Notes under the pieces: generated by a model
Databases searched by the model: none
Told to the model about the DNA's origin: nothing
The model's input: the letters and a program-made list of their open reading frames with translations, nothing else
Program-made: the position numbers and the translations under genes
Assembly (NCBI GenBank): GCA_017510705.1
Contig: JAFWMO010000003.1
Location: 1-64,000, forward strand
Origin: Candidatus Saccharimonadota bacterium
Lineage (GTDB): Bacteria > Patescibacteriota > Saccharimonadia > Saccharimonadales > Saccharimonadaceae
Direction of reading: 5' to 3'
DNA: 64,000 nucleotides
In this document: positions 10,766-19,823 of the stretch, piece by piece
Position numbering within the stretch: position 1 is the first letter of the stretch
Layout of the letters: every line of letters starts with the position of its first letter

Positions 10766-11872
10766 ATGTCTAAAACAATCGAGACGGATTTAAGAACTTT
10801 CGTAAAATTTTGGTTGGTGCCGGTAGGTATTTTGGCGGTAGTATTCTTTTTATACAAGGCGCTGACTGGCCTAGTGATTATTGGTATTTCTATTTTCCTC
10901 GCACTTGCACTCAAGCCTTTGGTGCGTGCAGTAAATAATTTCTTTGTAAAGCATTTTGGGACAGAGAAGAAGCACCAAAAGCTATCTGCTGTCTTGGCAT
11001 ATCTCATCGTAGTCTTGGTGATCGGTGGTATTGTACTAACTATTGGTCCAGTGGTGGTAAATGAAACCTCTAAGTTTGTCCAGCAGTTGCCACAAACGAT
11101 TCAAGATAGTTTTGGCGGGTGGGATGGTATTAATAACTTTGGCAAGTCTATTGGTATAGAAAATCTGCAAGGCGAAATCTCTAATGCACTAAGCAATTTG
11201 TCACACACAATACTCGGCAATTTTGGCGCAGATTTTGTGGCAAGCGTGAGTGGCATTGCTGATGTAGTAATGAAAATTGTTTTGGTGATAGTATTGACTT
11301 TCTTGTTCTTATTAGAGGGCCCGGCAATGCTAGAAACTTGGTGGCACAGCCTTAGTGCTGGCGAGGAAAACAAAAAGCCAGTGCAAGTTGCTAAAAAGGT
11401 AGTATCCAAGATGGCAAACGTGGTGTCTACGTATGTATCGCGCCAAGTAATCGTGGCGGTAATTGATGGCACCGCGTCGGGGCTAATTGTATTTCTATTG
11501 TCACTTATATTCAAATTCTCACCGAGTCTTGCGGTACCAATGGGCATGACCACAATGATATTCTATATGATTCCAATGTTTGGGCAATTTATCGGTGGGA
11601 CATTGGTGACACTAGTGCTAGCAGTTTCTAGCCCAATTGCCGCAATCATCTTTGCAATAGTATATATAATATATGCGCAAATAGAGAACAATGTGATTTC
11701 GCCAAAGATTCAAGGTGACGCTTTGAATTTGCCAGCAGTAATGATACTTTGCGCAATTGTAATCGGTATGTACATGTTTGGTATCCTTGGTGCAATTATC
11801 GCTATTCCAATTGCTGGTTGCGTCCGTGTACTTATAGACGAATACCCAGAAATTAGAGCGGCCCGCAAATAG
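10766..11872 (+). CDS. AI-2E family (PF01594) membrane protein
   Basis: A 368-residue multi-pass inner-membrane protein of the AI-2E transporter/PerM-like family. About eight hydrophobic segments are visible: two near residues 15-55, one near 75-95, one near 165-185, and a C-terminal cluster from residue 230 onward. The charged loop around residues 95-160 is typical of the family. Substrates vary widely (quorum signals, sodium/proton exchange), so no substrate is assigned. AAGGAGG precedes the ATG. It starts a run of membrane genes continuing to 16480. Confidence 0.85.
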   Translation: MSKTIETDLRTFVKFWLVPVGILAVVFFLYKALTGLVIIGISIFLALALKPLVRAVNNFFVKHFGTEKKHQKLSAVLAYLIVVLVIGGIVLTIGPVVVNETSKFVQQLPQTIQDSFGGWDGINNFGKSIGIENLQGEISNALSNLSHTILGNFGADFVASVSGIADVVMKIVLVIVLTFLFLLEGPAMLETWWHSLSAGEENKKPVQVAKKVVSKMANVVSTYVSRQVIVAVIDGTASGLIVFLLSLIFKFSPSLAVPMGMTTMIFYMIPMFGQFIGGTLVTLVLAVSSPIAAIIFAIVYIIYAQIENNVISPKIQGDALNLPAVMILCAIVIGMYMFGILGAIIAIPIAGCVRVLIDEYPEIRAARK

Positions 11873-11888
11873 CTAGGACAGGAAATTA

Positions 11889-12965
11889 ATGGAAGAGAAA
11901 GATATTAATAAGGCGCCCAAAAAAAATAAGAAACTAAAAATTTTGATGGTGCTTTTGTTTATCGTGATAAATGCTGCAGTAATTGCAATTACGGCATTTT
12001 CGGAATTCGGCAATTCCGAAAATGCAGCAGAACTGTCTGAAGTAAAAATCAATTGGTGGCTATTGATACCAGCGGCGCTGTGTTTTGTCATAGCGATAAA
12101 CACAGAAATAGAAAAATATCGCTTAATGATAAAAACAATGGCAGAGCCAGGTGCTTTTAAGGGGCATGATGATCGCAAGCTAGCAAGAAGAGTAGTGATT
12201 TTGGGGCGATATTACGACAATATCACGCCGGCAGCAATTGGTGGCCAACCGTTCCAGATTTATTATTTACACAAAAAGGGCGGGCTCTCTACTGGTCTTT
12301 CTACGGCAGTTTCGCTCTTTGGTATGATTTCTATTCAAATTGCATTTATAGCGATTGCGCTGTTTTGTTTTATTTTTAGCAGCCTAGCACAAGAAAATGC
12401 CGCACTTCTCATCACGGCACTTCTAGGGCTTCTGTTCTATGCTTTTTGGCCTTTTATGGTGTTCATTGCACTATTCTTCCCAAAAACTACCACCAAAATC
12501 ATCACACTAATTGTACGATTTCTTGCAAAAATTAAAATTGTAAAAAATCGTGATAGAGCGATCAAAAAGACCGAGGAGAATGTAACAGAATATGTACGTT
12601 CGGTCAAAATAATTCTTAAAAAGCCTGGGTTATTTTTCAAAACGATTGGGTTGTCTTTTGTATTCAATATATTGGTGGCAATGATACCGTATTTTGTGCT
12701 TACGGCGTTTGGCGGTGATGTAAGTTTCTTCTCGTGTTTTGCGCTGACTATAGCGGTGATGTCTGCGGTTTACTTTATCCCGACGCCAGGGAACTCCGGT
12801 GCAGCAGAAGGCACATTCTATATGGTGTTTTCGGCACTTTCTACTGGTTATGTATTCTGGGCAATGCTATTCTGGCGCCTATTCTCATATTATATATATA
12901 TTATTATGGGAGTAATCACATATTTTATAATGCAGCTAGAAAAACGGCGAGGCAAAGATGCTTAA
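11889..12965 (+). CDS. Lysylphosphatidylglycerol-synthase-like membrane protein (UPF0104)
   Basis: A 358-residue integral membrane protein of the LPG_synthase_TM/UPF0104 family, the flippase-like half of MprF without the aminoacyl-transferase domain. Several hydrophobic segments are visible and the family glycine motif appears as YYDNITPAAIGGQPFQIYYL near residues 108-127, with the later PTPGNSGAAEG block near residue 298. Members act in lipid or glycolipid flipping, but the substrate here is unknown. It overlaps the following ABC exporter gene by 8 nt, suggesting a shared envelope role. Confidence 0.82.
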   Translation: MEEKDINKAPKKNKKLKILMVLLFIVINAAVIAITAFSEFGNSENAAELSEVKINWWLLIPAALCFVIAINTEIEKYRLMIKTMAEPGAFKGHDDRKLARRVVILGRYYDNITPAAIGGQPFQIYYLHKKGGLSTGLSTAVSLFGMISIQIAFIAIALFCFIFSSLAQENAALLITALLGLLFYAFWPFMVFIALFFPKTTTKIITLIVRFLAKIKIVKNRDRAIKKTEENVTEYVRSVKIILKKPGLFFKTIGLSFVFNILVAMIPYFVLTAFGGDVSFFSCFALTIAVMSAVYFIPTPGNSGAAEGTFYMVFSALSTGYVFWAMLFWRLFSYYIYIIMGVITYFIMQLEKRRGKDA

Positions 12966-14712
12966 ACTATTTCGCTATCTCAAGCCTTACTTTTGGCTAT
13001 GTTTAGTCTTGCTAGTAGCAACTGGCGCGCAAGTTTATACTACGTTGCAATTGCCATCGCTGATGGCACATATCATAAACGACGGTATCGTGCCGGGCAA
13101 TACTGAATATATTTGGCAGACTGGTGGGCTAATGATTTTGCTCGCTATTGTTTCGGCGGGATGTTCGTTTTTGGCAAATTATCTAGCAGCAAAAATTGGT
13201 GCGAATTTCGTGCGCGATATTAGAGCAGACATTTTCAAGAAAATTATGTCGCTAAATACTTCCGATCTAGAAATGTACAGCACGGCGTCGCTAATTAACC
13301 GCACTACAAATGACACAAACCAAGTACAACAAACTATTGTAATGATGTTGTCTTTGATGCTACACGCACCACTATTCTGTATAATATCACTCGTAATGGC
13401 GATTCAGACTGCGCCGGATATGAGCTGGATCATTGCACTGGGAATAGTGTTGATTCTTTGCTCTACGATTTTGATTATGTCGCTAGTGATCCCGAAGTTT
13501 AAAATCTTCCAAAAGTTACTAGACAAAATTACGCTCATTACGCGCGAAAATTTAACTGGCCTCAAAGTAATTCGTGCTTTTGATAATGAAGATTTGGAAA
13601 AAAGAAAATTTAGCAAAACAAATAATGAGCTAACTAAACTTTTGATTTTTATTGACAAGATTTTGGAGCTGCAAAATCCATTAATTAACGTGATTTTTAA
13701 TGGGCTGACACTGCTTTGTACTTATGTGGGGATTACGCTTCTCACAAAAGATTTTGCATATCTTGGCAATATGTCTGCTTTTGCACAGTATGTAACTTTT
13801 GTGATGATATCGTTCTTGATGCTGTCAATTCTTTTTGTGATGTTGCCACGTGCAAACGTGTCAGCAGAAAGAATTAATGAAATTCTAAAAACCTCGCCAA
13901 AGGTACACTGGAAAGACAAAACTATCGGTATACCAGAAAAGGTGCCTAGTGTAGAGTTTAAAAATGTAGATTTTTATTATACAAATGCAGAAGAAAAAGT
14001 ACTAGACAATATTTCGTTTTTGGCAAAAGCGGGCGAAACTACGGCATTTATTGGCTCTACTGGCTCCGGCAAATCTACATTAATAAATCTAGTACCAAGA
14101 TTTTATGAAGCGACTTCTGGCGAGATTCTAGTAAACGGTGTAAATGTAGATAATTACGAAAAAGATGACCTGATGAAACGAATCGGTCTAGTACCACAGC
14201 ACGGTATATTGTTTTCTGGTACCGTAAAAAGTAATATTAAATTTGGTGCACAAAATGCCACAGACGAACAAGTAGTCGCCGCAGCAAAAGTAGCACAAGC
14301 AGATAATTTTATAAACAAATTGCCAAAAAAATATGATGCGCATATTGCACAGGGTGGTACCAATGTTTCTGGCGGACAAAAACAACGTTTGTCTATCGCG
14401 CGGGCGATTTGCAAAAATCCAGATATTTTTATATTTGACGATTCATTCTCGGCGCTAGACATGAAGACTGATGCCAACCTCCGCGAAGCCCTGAAGCCAA
14501 TCGTGAATGACGCGGTAGTGCTGATTGTGGCACAACGAGTGAGCACGATCAAAAATGCAGACCAAATCGTTGTGCTGGATGATGGTAAGATAGTGGGCAA
14601 AGGCAAGCATCTGGAGCTACTAAAAAAGTGTGGTATTTATAAGGATATTGTAAAATCGCAGCTATCGGATAAAGAATTTGCACGCGAGATGAAGGAGGCT
14701 GAGCATGCATAA
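12958..14712 (+). CDS. ABC exporter half-transporter, degenerate ATP-site partner
   Basis: A 584-residue type IV ABC exporter subunit with a six-helix membrane domain (about residues 1-310) followed by an ATPase domain. Walker A is GSTGSGKST and the signature is VSGGQ. The residue after Walker B is Asp (IFIFDDSFSALD) instead of the catalytic Glu, and the H-loop His is Gln (IVAQRVST). These substitutions mark the degenerate site of heterodimeric exporters such as BmrCD or TM287/288. Its partner is the next gene, overlapping by 8 nt. The exported substrate is unknown. Confidence 0.92.
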   Translation: MLKLFRYLKPYFWLCLVLLVATGAQVYTTLQLPSLMAHIINDGIVPGNTEYIWQTGGLMILLAIVSAGCSFLANYLAAKIGANFVRDIRADIFKKIMSLNTSDLEMYSTASLINRTTNDTNQVQQTIVMMLSLMLHAPLFCIISLVMAIQTAPDMSWIIALGIVLILCSTILIMSLVIPKFKIFQKLLDKITLITRENLTGLKVIRAFDNEDLEKRKFSKTNNELTKLLIFIDKILELQNPLINVIFNGLTLLCTYVGITLLTKDFAYLGNMSAFAQYVTFVMISFLMLSILFVMLPRANVSAERINEILKTSPKVHWKDKTIGIPEKVPSVEFKNVDFYYTNAEEKVLDNISFLAKAGETTAFIGSTGSGKSTLINLVPRFYEATSGEILVNGVNVDNYEKDDLMKRIGLVPQHGILFSGTVKSNIKFGAQNATDEQVVAAAKVAQADNFINKLPKKYDAHIAQGGTNVSGGQKQRLSIARAICKNPDIFIFDDSFSALDMKTDANLREALKPIVNDAVVLIVAQRVSTIKNADQIVVLDDGKIVGKGKHLELLKKCGIYKDIVKSQLSDKEFAREMKEAEHA

Positions 14713-16480
14713 CGACATCCACGGCAAAGGCAAGGCCAAGTACGCCCGCAAAACTTTTAGGAATTTTGCAAAATCTATCAAAAGATATTGGTTTTTTATA
14801 CTTCTGGCAGTGCTACTTTCAATTGGCTCGGCAGTGCTAGGTATTTTTATTCCAAAAATTTTGGGGGATATGACAAATATCGCGGTAGATACTTACCCAA
14901 ATATAGATTTTGGAGCGATTGGCGGAAAAGCGATACTAGTAGTGGTGCTGTTTTTGATTTCGGCGGCGCTAAATTATGGGCAAGCTTATATTTTGGCGGT
15001 GGTGACGGCAAAGTACACAGCACATCTGCGTGAGCAAATCATAGACAAAATCACAAGATTGCCAATTTCGTATTTTGATACGCACAAATACGGTGACGTA
15101 TTATCTAGGATGACGAATGACATTGACATACTCACCACTTCTTTGTCACAGGAAATTGCGGATATAACGCTAAGCCTTACTACGCTGATTGGCGTAATCA
15201 TTATAATGCTCACTATTTCGGCACCACTATCGCTAGTGTCGTTTGTGGTGGTAATTTTGTCTGTGCTGGTAGTGGGGAAAATCACAAACTATGCACAAAA
15301 ATTTTTCCTGGAAAGACAAACTGTGCTTGGTAGTTTGAACGCAAGAATTGAGGAAGATTATTCTGGACAAAACATCATCAAAATTAATTCTTATGAAGAA
15401 ACTGCTACGCGCGAATTTGGCGAGATAAACGAACGCCTTGCAAAAATTACATTAAAATCACAATTCCTGTCTGCGCTATCTATGCCGGTAACACACATTT
15501 TCACCAATGTTGGCTATGTGGTGGTGTGCGTGCTGGGTGGTATGTTTGTAGTGAATGGACAAATTAACATTGGTAATATCCAGGCATTCTTACAATACGT
15601 GTCTAGATTTAACCGCCCGATTACCGAAATTGCTTCTACGGTTTCTACAATACAGGCGTTGCTAGCGTCTGCTGAAAGAATTTTTGAATTTTTGGCCGAG
15701 CCAGAAGAAGAGCCAGACCCGGTGCCAGCCAAAACTATCGCGAAAGCAAAAGGCACGGTGGAGTTTAATGACGTATGCTTTAGCTACGACAAGAAAACGC
15801 CAATTATTAAACACTTTTCGGTAAAAGTGGAGCCGGGGATGAAAGTAGCAATTGTAGGGCCGACTGGCGCTGGGAAAACCACAATAATTAACCTACTAAT
15901 GCGTTTTTACGAGCCAGATAGTGGATTTATTACGATAGACGGAGTGCCGATTCGCGAAATGAAGCGAGCGGATGTGAGGGCGCTGTTTGGTATGGTGCTT
16001 CAGGATACTTGGCTTTTTAGTGGCACCGTGGAAGAAAATCTGAGATATGGCAAGCAAAATGCCACCGAAGCAGAAATCATCAAGGCTGCCAAGATGAGTA
16101 GCGTAAACCATATTATTGAGGCTTTGCCAAAAGCCTACAAAACGGAAATATCGGAAGATAGCGATAATATTTCGGCTGGAGAAAAGCAGCTGGTAACGAT
16201 TACTAGGGCAATGATTGCAGATCCACCAATGATGATATTAGATGAAGCGACGTCCAACGTAGATACGCGCACCGAGCAACTAATCCAGGATTCGTTTGAA
16301 AAACTCACCAGGAAGCGCACGTCGTTTGTAATTGCGCACCGGCTATCTACAATTAGAAATTCGGATCTGATTCTAGTAATGAAGGATGGGGAAATTATAG
16401 AACAAGGGAATCACGAAGAACTTCTAAAGAAAAAGGGCTTCTACGCCGAGCTATACAATTCGCAGTTTGCGGAGGGGTAA
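14705..16480 (+). CDS. ABC exporter half-transporter, catalytic partner
   Basis: A 591-residue ABC exporter subunit, partner of the preceding gene. Walker A (GPTGAGKTT), Walker B with catalytic Glu (MMILDEATSNVD) and the H-loop His (IAHRLST) are canonical, while the signature is altered to ISAGE. In the heterodimer, this subunit's Walker motifs and the partner's VSGGQ would form the one competent ATP site, and the partner's Walker A with ISAGE the degenerate one. The stop codon directly abuts an orphan FISUMP cassette. Confidence 0.92.
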   Translation: MHNDIHGKGKAKYARKTFRNFAKSIKRYWFFILLAVLLSIGSAVLGIFIPKILGDMTNIAVDTYPNIDFGAIGGKAILVVVLFLISAALNYGQAYILAVVTAKYTAHLREQIIDKITRLPISYFDTHKYGDVLSRMTNDIDILTTSLSQEIADITLSLTTLIGVIIIMLTISAPLSLVSFVVVILSVLVVGKITNYAQKFFLERQTVLGSLNARIEEDYSGQNIIKINSYEETATREFGEINERLAKITLKSQFLSALSMPVTHIFTNVGYVVVCVLGGMFVVNGQINIGNIQAFLQYVSRFNRPITEIASTVSTIQALLASAERIFEFLAEPEEEPDPVPAKTIAKAKGTVEFNDVCFSYDKKTPIIKHFSVKVEPGMKVAIVGPTGAGKTTIINLLMRFYEPDSGFITIDGVPIREMKRADVRALFGMVLQDTWLFSGTVEENLRYGKQNATEAEIIKAAKMSSVNHIIEALPKAYKTEISEDSDNISAGEKQLVTITRAMIADPPMMILDEATSNVDTRTEQLIQDSFEKLTRKRTSFVIAHRLSTIRNSDLILVMKDGEIIEQGNHEELLKKKGFYAELYNSQFAEG

Positions 16481-16708
16481 TTATCCCAATACCGAAGATA
16501 AAGGTTTTGTCTATAGCCCACTATTCTCCGTCCGCGGAGGCGACATCCGCAGTCGCACTTTGAACAGCGCGGGTTACTATGGCCGCTATTGGTCTAGCAC
16601 TGTGCAGTCCGTTACCTTCGCCCGTAACTTGCTTTTCAATAGTGGTGGTTCCAATACGCAGAATGGCAGCAGCCGGGACTTCGGATTTTCTCTCCGCTGC
16701 CTAGCAAG
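16481..16708 (+). other. Orphan hypervariable FISUMP cassette 1
   Basis: This segment starts at the stop codon of the ABC gene and encodes, in one frame, about 75 residues of the C-terminal half of a FISUMP/C-type-lectin-like domain (GYYGRYWSSTVQS, ending FSLRCLAS). There is no ATG or ribosome site in front. The first 47 bases are identical to cassette 2 at 36422. After that the two differ at 35 positions, 32 of them at codon positions 1 or 2. This is the pattern of variable repeats in diversity-generating retroelements. It may be a silent donor, a decayed gene end or a readthrough extension of the ABC protein. Confidence 0.6.
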
Positions 16709-18307
16709 CTATTTGGCGATGCAACGGACAGAGCTTCCGTTGCCGCGCCTGCCGCTACTCCGTGGTAAGATACTTTCAGTCGTCATGTAGATAAAACGCA
16801 CGGTATAATCATCGACGCGTGTGGATGACCAAAAGTAGCCGAGGGATCCCCTACCATGCACTGAACCAACGTCGTTGCCACTAGTATAACCAGAAAGCGG
16901 AAAGCGTCCAGCATTTCGGAAATTAGTATAGGCTGGGTTGCCATTAAAACTACTGGCGTTGCCAGTGATGGCTTTGGCTAGATTCGAATATTCACCTGCG
17001 CCAGAGTTAGTGCCAGATACGGAAGTGTCGATGGCCCCACCAGTAGGCATACGCCAATTGGACGGGCAAATGTCTTCGTCGGCGTCTATGGCGGAATCCG
17101 GATTATCATAGCTGATGCCGTAACTGGTGTCGTTACCATAGCAATATGCTCCGGCAGAAGCGGTGCAGAAATTATATAATATACCATTTTTCCATCCGCC
17201 GGCTTGGCTTAAGGTATCACTCGGCACCATATCTTTGTTATCTATAGTAATGTGCGGAACGGAATAATTGAGGTTTTTGTTTAGCACCACTCCCGCCGTC
17301 GCATACTTCCCATCTGGATCGGTGTTTGGATCTCTGGAGTTAATGCCAAATAAGTAAGTAAGTGAAGTATAGGAAGCATTGGTTTTGGTGTTGGTTTCGT
17401 CTAGCATAGTAGACTGGACATTGGAATCGGTAAGGTCTAGGGCTAGATTGTCTAGTAGCCAACACTTGCCATCCATCAGTTTACCTACATGGTAGATACT
17501 ATTGTCTCTAATGTCTATAAGCTGGGTAGTGATAGCATCACTACCACTAGGATCTAATGGTGTAGTAACACTGCTGCATATACTACTGGACATATCCTGC
17601 ATTTTGTAGAAACCATTAAGTCTAGTAATAGAAGGGTCACTAGCTGCTGCAGAGCTAAAAGCATCTTCAAAGGTAACAGGAGCAGCATTGGCTACAATAC
17701 TAAAGTTGATGGTATTAGTGTATTCACCTGGGTCTATACTATCACTAGCTTTGGCGGCGATACGGAAGTTTAGATTTAAGAGCGTAGCTATGGATGTAGA
17801 GAAGATAGGGCTAGAAGTGGTGGTAAGGCCATTATAATGAGACCAAGCTCCAGGATCACCGGTCTTAGCTACGCTGGTACCATTACCAGTAAAAGTACTA
17901 GCTTTAATACTATATCCCCATGTATTGTCTAAGGTGAGTACATCTAAGTCTGCATCATCATCTATACTAGTGAACTTATTATTAGTACCAACACCCGTGA
18001 GGTCTGAAGTATTACTGTTTGTAGAGGCAGATACAATATAGCCGGTGGGGTTATTGCTTTCTATGCTTAGTATTACTGTATTACTAGTCCTAGTAGCTCC
18101 AGGAGTAATATCATGAATATAAATATCATTACTAGATAGTGTAGCAGAAAGAGATTGGTTTAGCGTGAAGTTGATGTTTACATTAGTACTAGCAGATGCT
18201 TCTGCTCTAGCCTCATTAATATACACACTACTACATAACGTAGGAAAAAGTAGTAGTGTGCATATTGATAGGGCTAGTTTCTTATACTTTACATCTACTA
18301 GAAGCAT
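16709..18307 (-). CDS. Secreted FISUMP-domain surface protein
   Basis: A 532-residue exported protein. A signal peptide covers about residues 1-35 with a likely cut after ARA. Residues about 36-210 are a Ser/Thr/Asn-rich beta domain. Residues about 235-532 are a Fibrobacter-succinogenes-major-paralogue (FISUMP) domain with a C-type-lectin-like core: DGKCWLLDNLALD, CPSNWRMPTGG, GYFWSST and the terminal SVRCIAK. Such domains are typical binding proteins and frequent targets of diversity-generating retroelements. GAGGT precedes the ATG. Its stop codon touches cassette 1, so the two variable-type ends lie tail to tail. It is expressed from a promoter at 18524-18552 with a structured leader. Confidence 0.85.
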   Translation of the reverse strand: MLLVDVKYKKLALSICTLLLFPTLCSSVYINEARAEASASTNVNINFTLNQSLSATLSSNDIYIHDITPGATRTSNTVILSIESNNPTGYIVSASTNSNTSDLTGVGTNNKFTSIDDDADLDVLTLDNTWGYSIKASTFTGNGTSVAKTGDPGAWSHYNGLTTTSSPIFSTSIATLLNLNFRIAAKASDSIDPGEYTNTINFSIVANAAPVTFEDAFSSAAASDPSITRLNGFYKMQDMSSSICSSVTTPLDPSGSDAITTQLIDIRDNSIYHVGKLMDGKCWLLDNLALDLTDSNVQSTMLDETNTKTNASYTSLTYLFGINSRDPNTDPDGKYATAGVVLNKNLNYSVPHITIDNKDMVPSDTLSQAGGWKNGILYNFCTASAGAYCYGNDTSYGISYDNPDSAIDADEDICPSNWRMPTGGAIDTSVSGTNSGAGEYSNLAKAITGNASSFNGNPAYTNFRNAGRFPLSGYTSGNDVGSVHGRGSLGYFWSSTRVDDYTVRFIYMTTESILPRSSGRRGNGSSVRCIAK

Positions 18308-18373
18308 TGATTTACCTCGCTTAGATTTAGTCTCCTAGACGGCACCTTTTGCTTTGGCTTCTAGCATCATAAC

Positions 18374-18395
18374 AAAAATGGCACCGCAAGGGTGC
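18374..18395 (-). terminator. Possible attenuator in the FISUMP leader
   Basis: On the minus strand, GCACC and GGTGC pair around a 5-nt loop and a T-run follows. The 5' arm overlaps the closing arm of the long leader hairpin, so the two structures exclude each other. Confidence 0.4.
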
Positions 18396-18522
18396 AACAC
18401 ATTAACTATTCAACAAAGCCTGCCAAGTAATCAATGGACCTTGTGGTGCCATTTATAAATTACTTGGTTTATTCATAATAGAAAATAGCCTTGTTGATTT
18501 GATAATTAATGTGTTGCACTTT
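18389..18522 (-). promoter_or_regulatory. Long hairpin in the FISUMP 5' leader
   Basis: About 134 bases fold into one long hairpin. A perfect 14-bp closing stem (18392-18405 with 18506-18519) is followed by stems at 18410-18421/18487-18497, 18423-18431/18459-18467 and 18433-18440/18445-18453, with one asymmetric bulge at 18468-18486. Minus-strand transcription is predicted to begin at its edge. It could be a regulatory leader, a separate small RNA or a fold-back element. No known RNA family is recognised. Confidence 0.55.
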
Positions 18523-18523
18523 C

Positions 18524-18552
18524 ATTATAACAACAAAAATAAAAACAAGCAA
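18524..18552 (-). promoter_or_regulatory. Promoter of the FISUMP surface-protein gene
   Basis: Read on the minus strand, TTGCTT (18547-18552) and TATAAT (18524-18529) are spaced by 17 bp. The start would fall near 18517, at the outer stem of the leader hairpin. Confidence 0.65.
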
Positions 18553-18563
18553 GATTAATTTGA

Positions 18564-18569
18564 TATAAT
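18564..18569 (+). promoter_or_regulatory. -10 box of ung
   Basis: TATAAT ends 6 nt before the ung ATG, so the predicted transcript starts at the start codon. Confidence 0.6.
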
Positions 18570-18575
18570 GGGGGC

Positions 18576-19223
18576 ATGGATGAGAGTTGGAAGGCGTTTT
18601 TGAAGTCTGAGTTTGACAAGCCGTATTTTAGGGAACTTGCGGAGTTTTTACATGCGGAATACGAGAAAAAGACAATTTTTCCGCGAAAAGAATTGGTGTT
18701 TTTGGCGTTTACGACGAATCTAAATGATGTGAAGGTGGTGATACTAGGCCAAGACCCGTATCATACGCCTGGCGCAGCGGAAGGGTTGGCTTTTTCGGTG
18801 CCAAGCTCACAGCCGATTCCGCCGTCGCTAATAAATATTTATAAAGAAATAGATAATGACATTGGGCACCATAATAACAAAACTGGGAGTTTGCGTAATT
18901 GGCAAAAACAAGGTGTACTACTGCTAAACACCGTGCTGACAGTAGAAGCGCACAAGGCTGGCTCGCACCGTGGCAAAGGCTGGGAGGTTTTTACTACGGA
19001 AGTGATAAAATATCTAAACGAAACTCGCCCACATCTAGTGTTTATCTTGTGGGGGCGAGATGCGAGGAACAAAAAATCTTTGATAGACACTAGCAAGCAT
19101 TTGGTACTAGAATCTCCACACCCGTCGCCGCTGTCGGCACACGCGGGATTTTTTGGAAACCATCATTTTAGCAAAACCAACGAATTCTTAAAAAGCCACG
19201 ATATGGCAGAAATAGAATGGTGA
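18576..19223 (+). CDS. ung: Uracil-DNA glycosylase (family 1)
   Basis: A 215-residue Ung that removes uracil from DNA to start base-excision repair. The water-activating motif GQDPYHTPG is at about residues 60-68 and the DNA-intercalating motif HPSPLSAH near residues 185-192. AFSVP and LLLNTVLTVE blocks also match the family. Its length fits the usual 220. It ends in TGA, one of several UGA stops showing the standard code. The tdk and tmk genes follow, giving a small uracil and thymidylate group. Confidence 0.97.
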   Translation: MDESWKAFLKSEFDKPYFRELAEFLHAEYEKKTIFPRKELVFLAFTTNLNDVKVVILGQDPYHTPGAAEGLAFSVPSSQPIPPSLINIYKEIDNDIGHHNNKTGSLRNWQKQGVLLLNTVLTVEAHKAGSHRGKGWEVFTTEVIKYLNETRPHLVFILWGRDARNKKSLIDTSKHLVLESPHPSPLSAHAGFFGNHHFSKTNEFLKSHDMAEIEW

Positions 19224-19229
19224 TATAAT
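19224..19229 (+). promoter_or_regulatory. -10 box of tdk
   Basis: TATAAT immediately after the ung stop ends 6 nt before the tdk ATG, another leaderless arrangement. Confidence 0.55.
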
Positions 19230-19235
19230 AAAGAT

Positions 19236-19823
19236 ATGGCTAAACTATATTTTAGATATGGAGCAATGGGGTGCGGTAAAACAATGCAACTTCTCCAGGT
19301 AGCATTTAATTATGAAGAACGTGGACATAAAGTTTGCGTAATAAAACCAGCTACGGATACCAAAAATGGCACCAAACTTCTAACGCGTATTGGGCCAGAA
19401 CGTGAAACGGATCTTTGTTTTGACAAAACGACAGACCTTTATAAAGAAATTTCAAAAAACTACAAGAACGTAAGCTGCGTACTGGTAGATGAAGCGCAGT
19501 TTCTAACGAAGGAACAAGTGGACGAGCTGATGGCAGTAACTATCAAGCTGAATATACCAGTGATGTGCTATGGGCTAAGATTGAATTTCCGCCGCGAGGA
19601 TGGTGGATTTGAAGGTGCTACAAGATTACTCCAGATCGCGCACGAGATTGAGGAGCTAAAAACAATTTGTAAGTGCGGTAAAAAAGCTACATATAACGCA
19701 AGATTTATTGATGGCAGACTAGTAGCGGACGGGCCGGATATTTTGATAGATGATGGCAAAAGCGAGATAGAATACCGTGCGATTTGCCCGGCGTGCTACG
19801 AAAAATATTTGGAGGAAAAATAA
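19236..19823 (+). CDS. tdk: Thymidine kinase (type II)
   Basis: A 195-residue thymidine kinase that phosphorylates salvaged thymidine to dTMP. The P-loop GAMGCGKT is at about residues 9-16, the DEAQF motif with the catalytic Glu near residue 90, and the C-terminal zinc ribbon is intact (CKCG and CPAC). It overlaps tmk by one base, so the two products act in sequence: thymidine to dTMP to dTDP. Confidence 0.96.
   Translation: MAKLYFRYGAMGCGKTMQLLQVAFNYEERGHKVCVIKPATDTKNGTKLLTRIGPERETDLCFDKTTDLYKEISKNYKNVSCVLVDEAQFLTKEQVDELMAVTIKLNIPVMCYGLRLNFRREDGGFEGATRLLQIAHEIEELKTICKCGKKATYNARFIDGRLVADGPDILIDDGKSEIEYRAICPACYEKYLEEK

Noticed and set aside
18389-18522. 6S RNA or a known riboswitch in the FISUMP leader
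   Set aside because: The rod shape recalls 6S RNA, but the central bubble is one-sided and the usual conserved elements are not visible. No ligand-type consensus is recognised.
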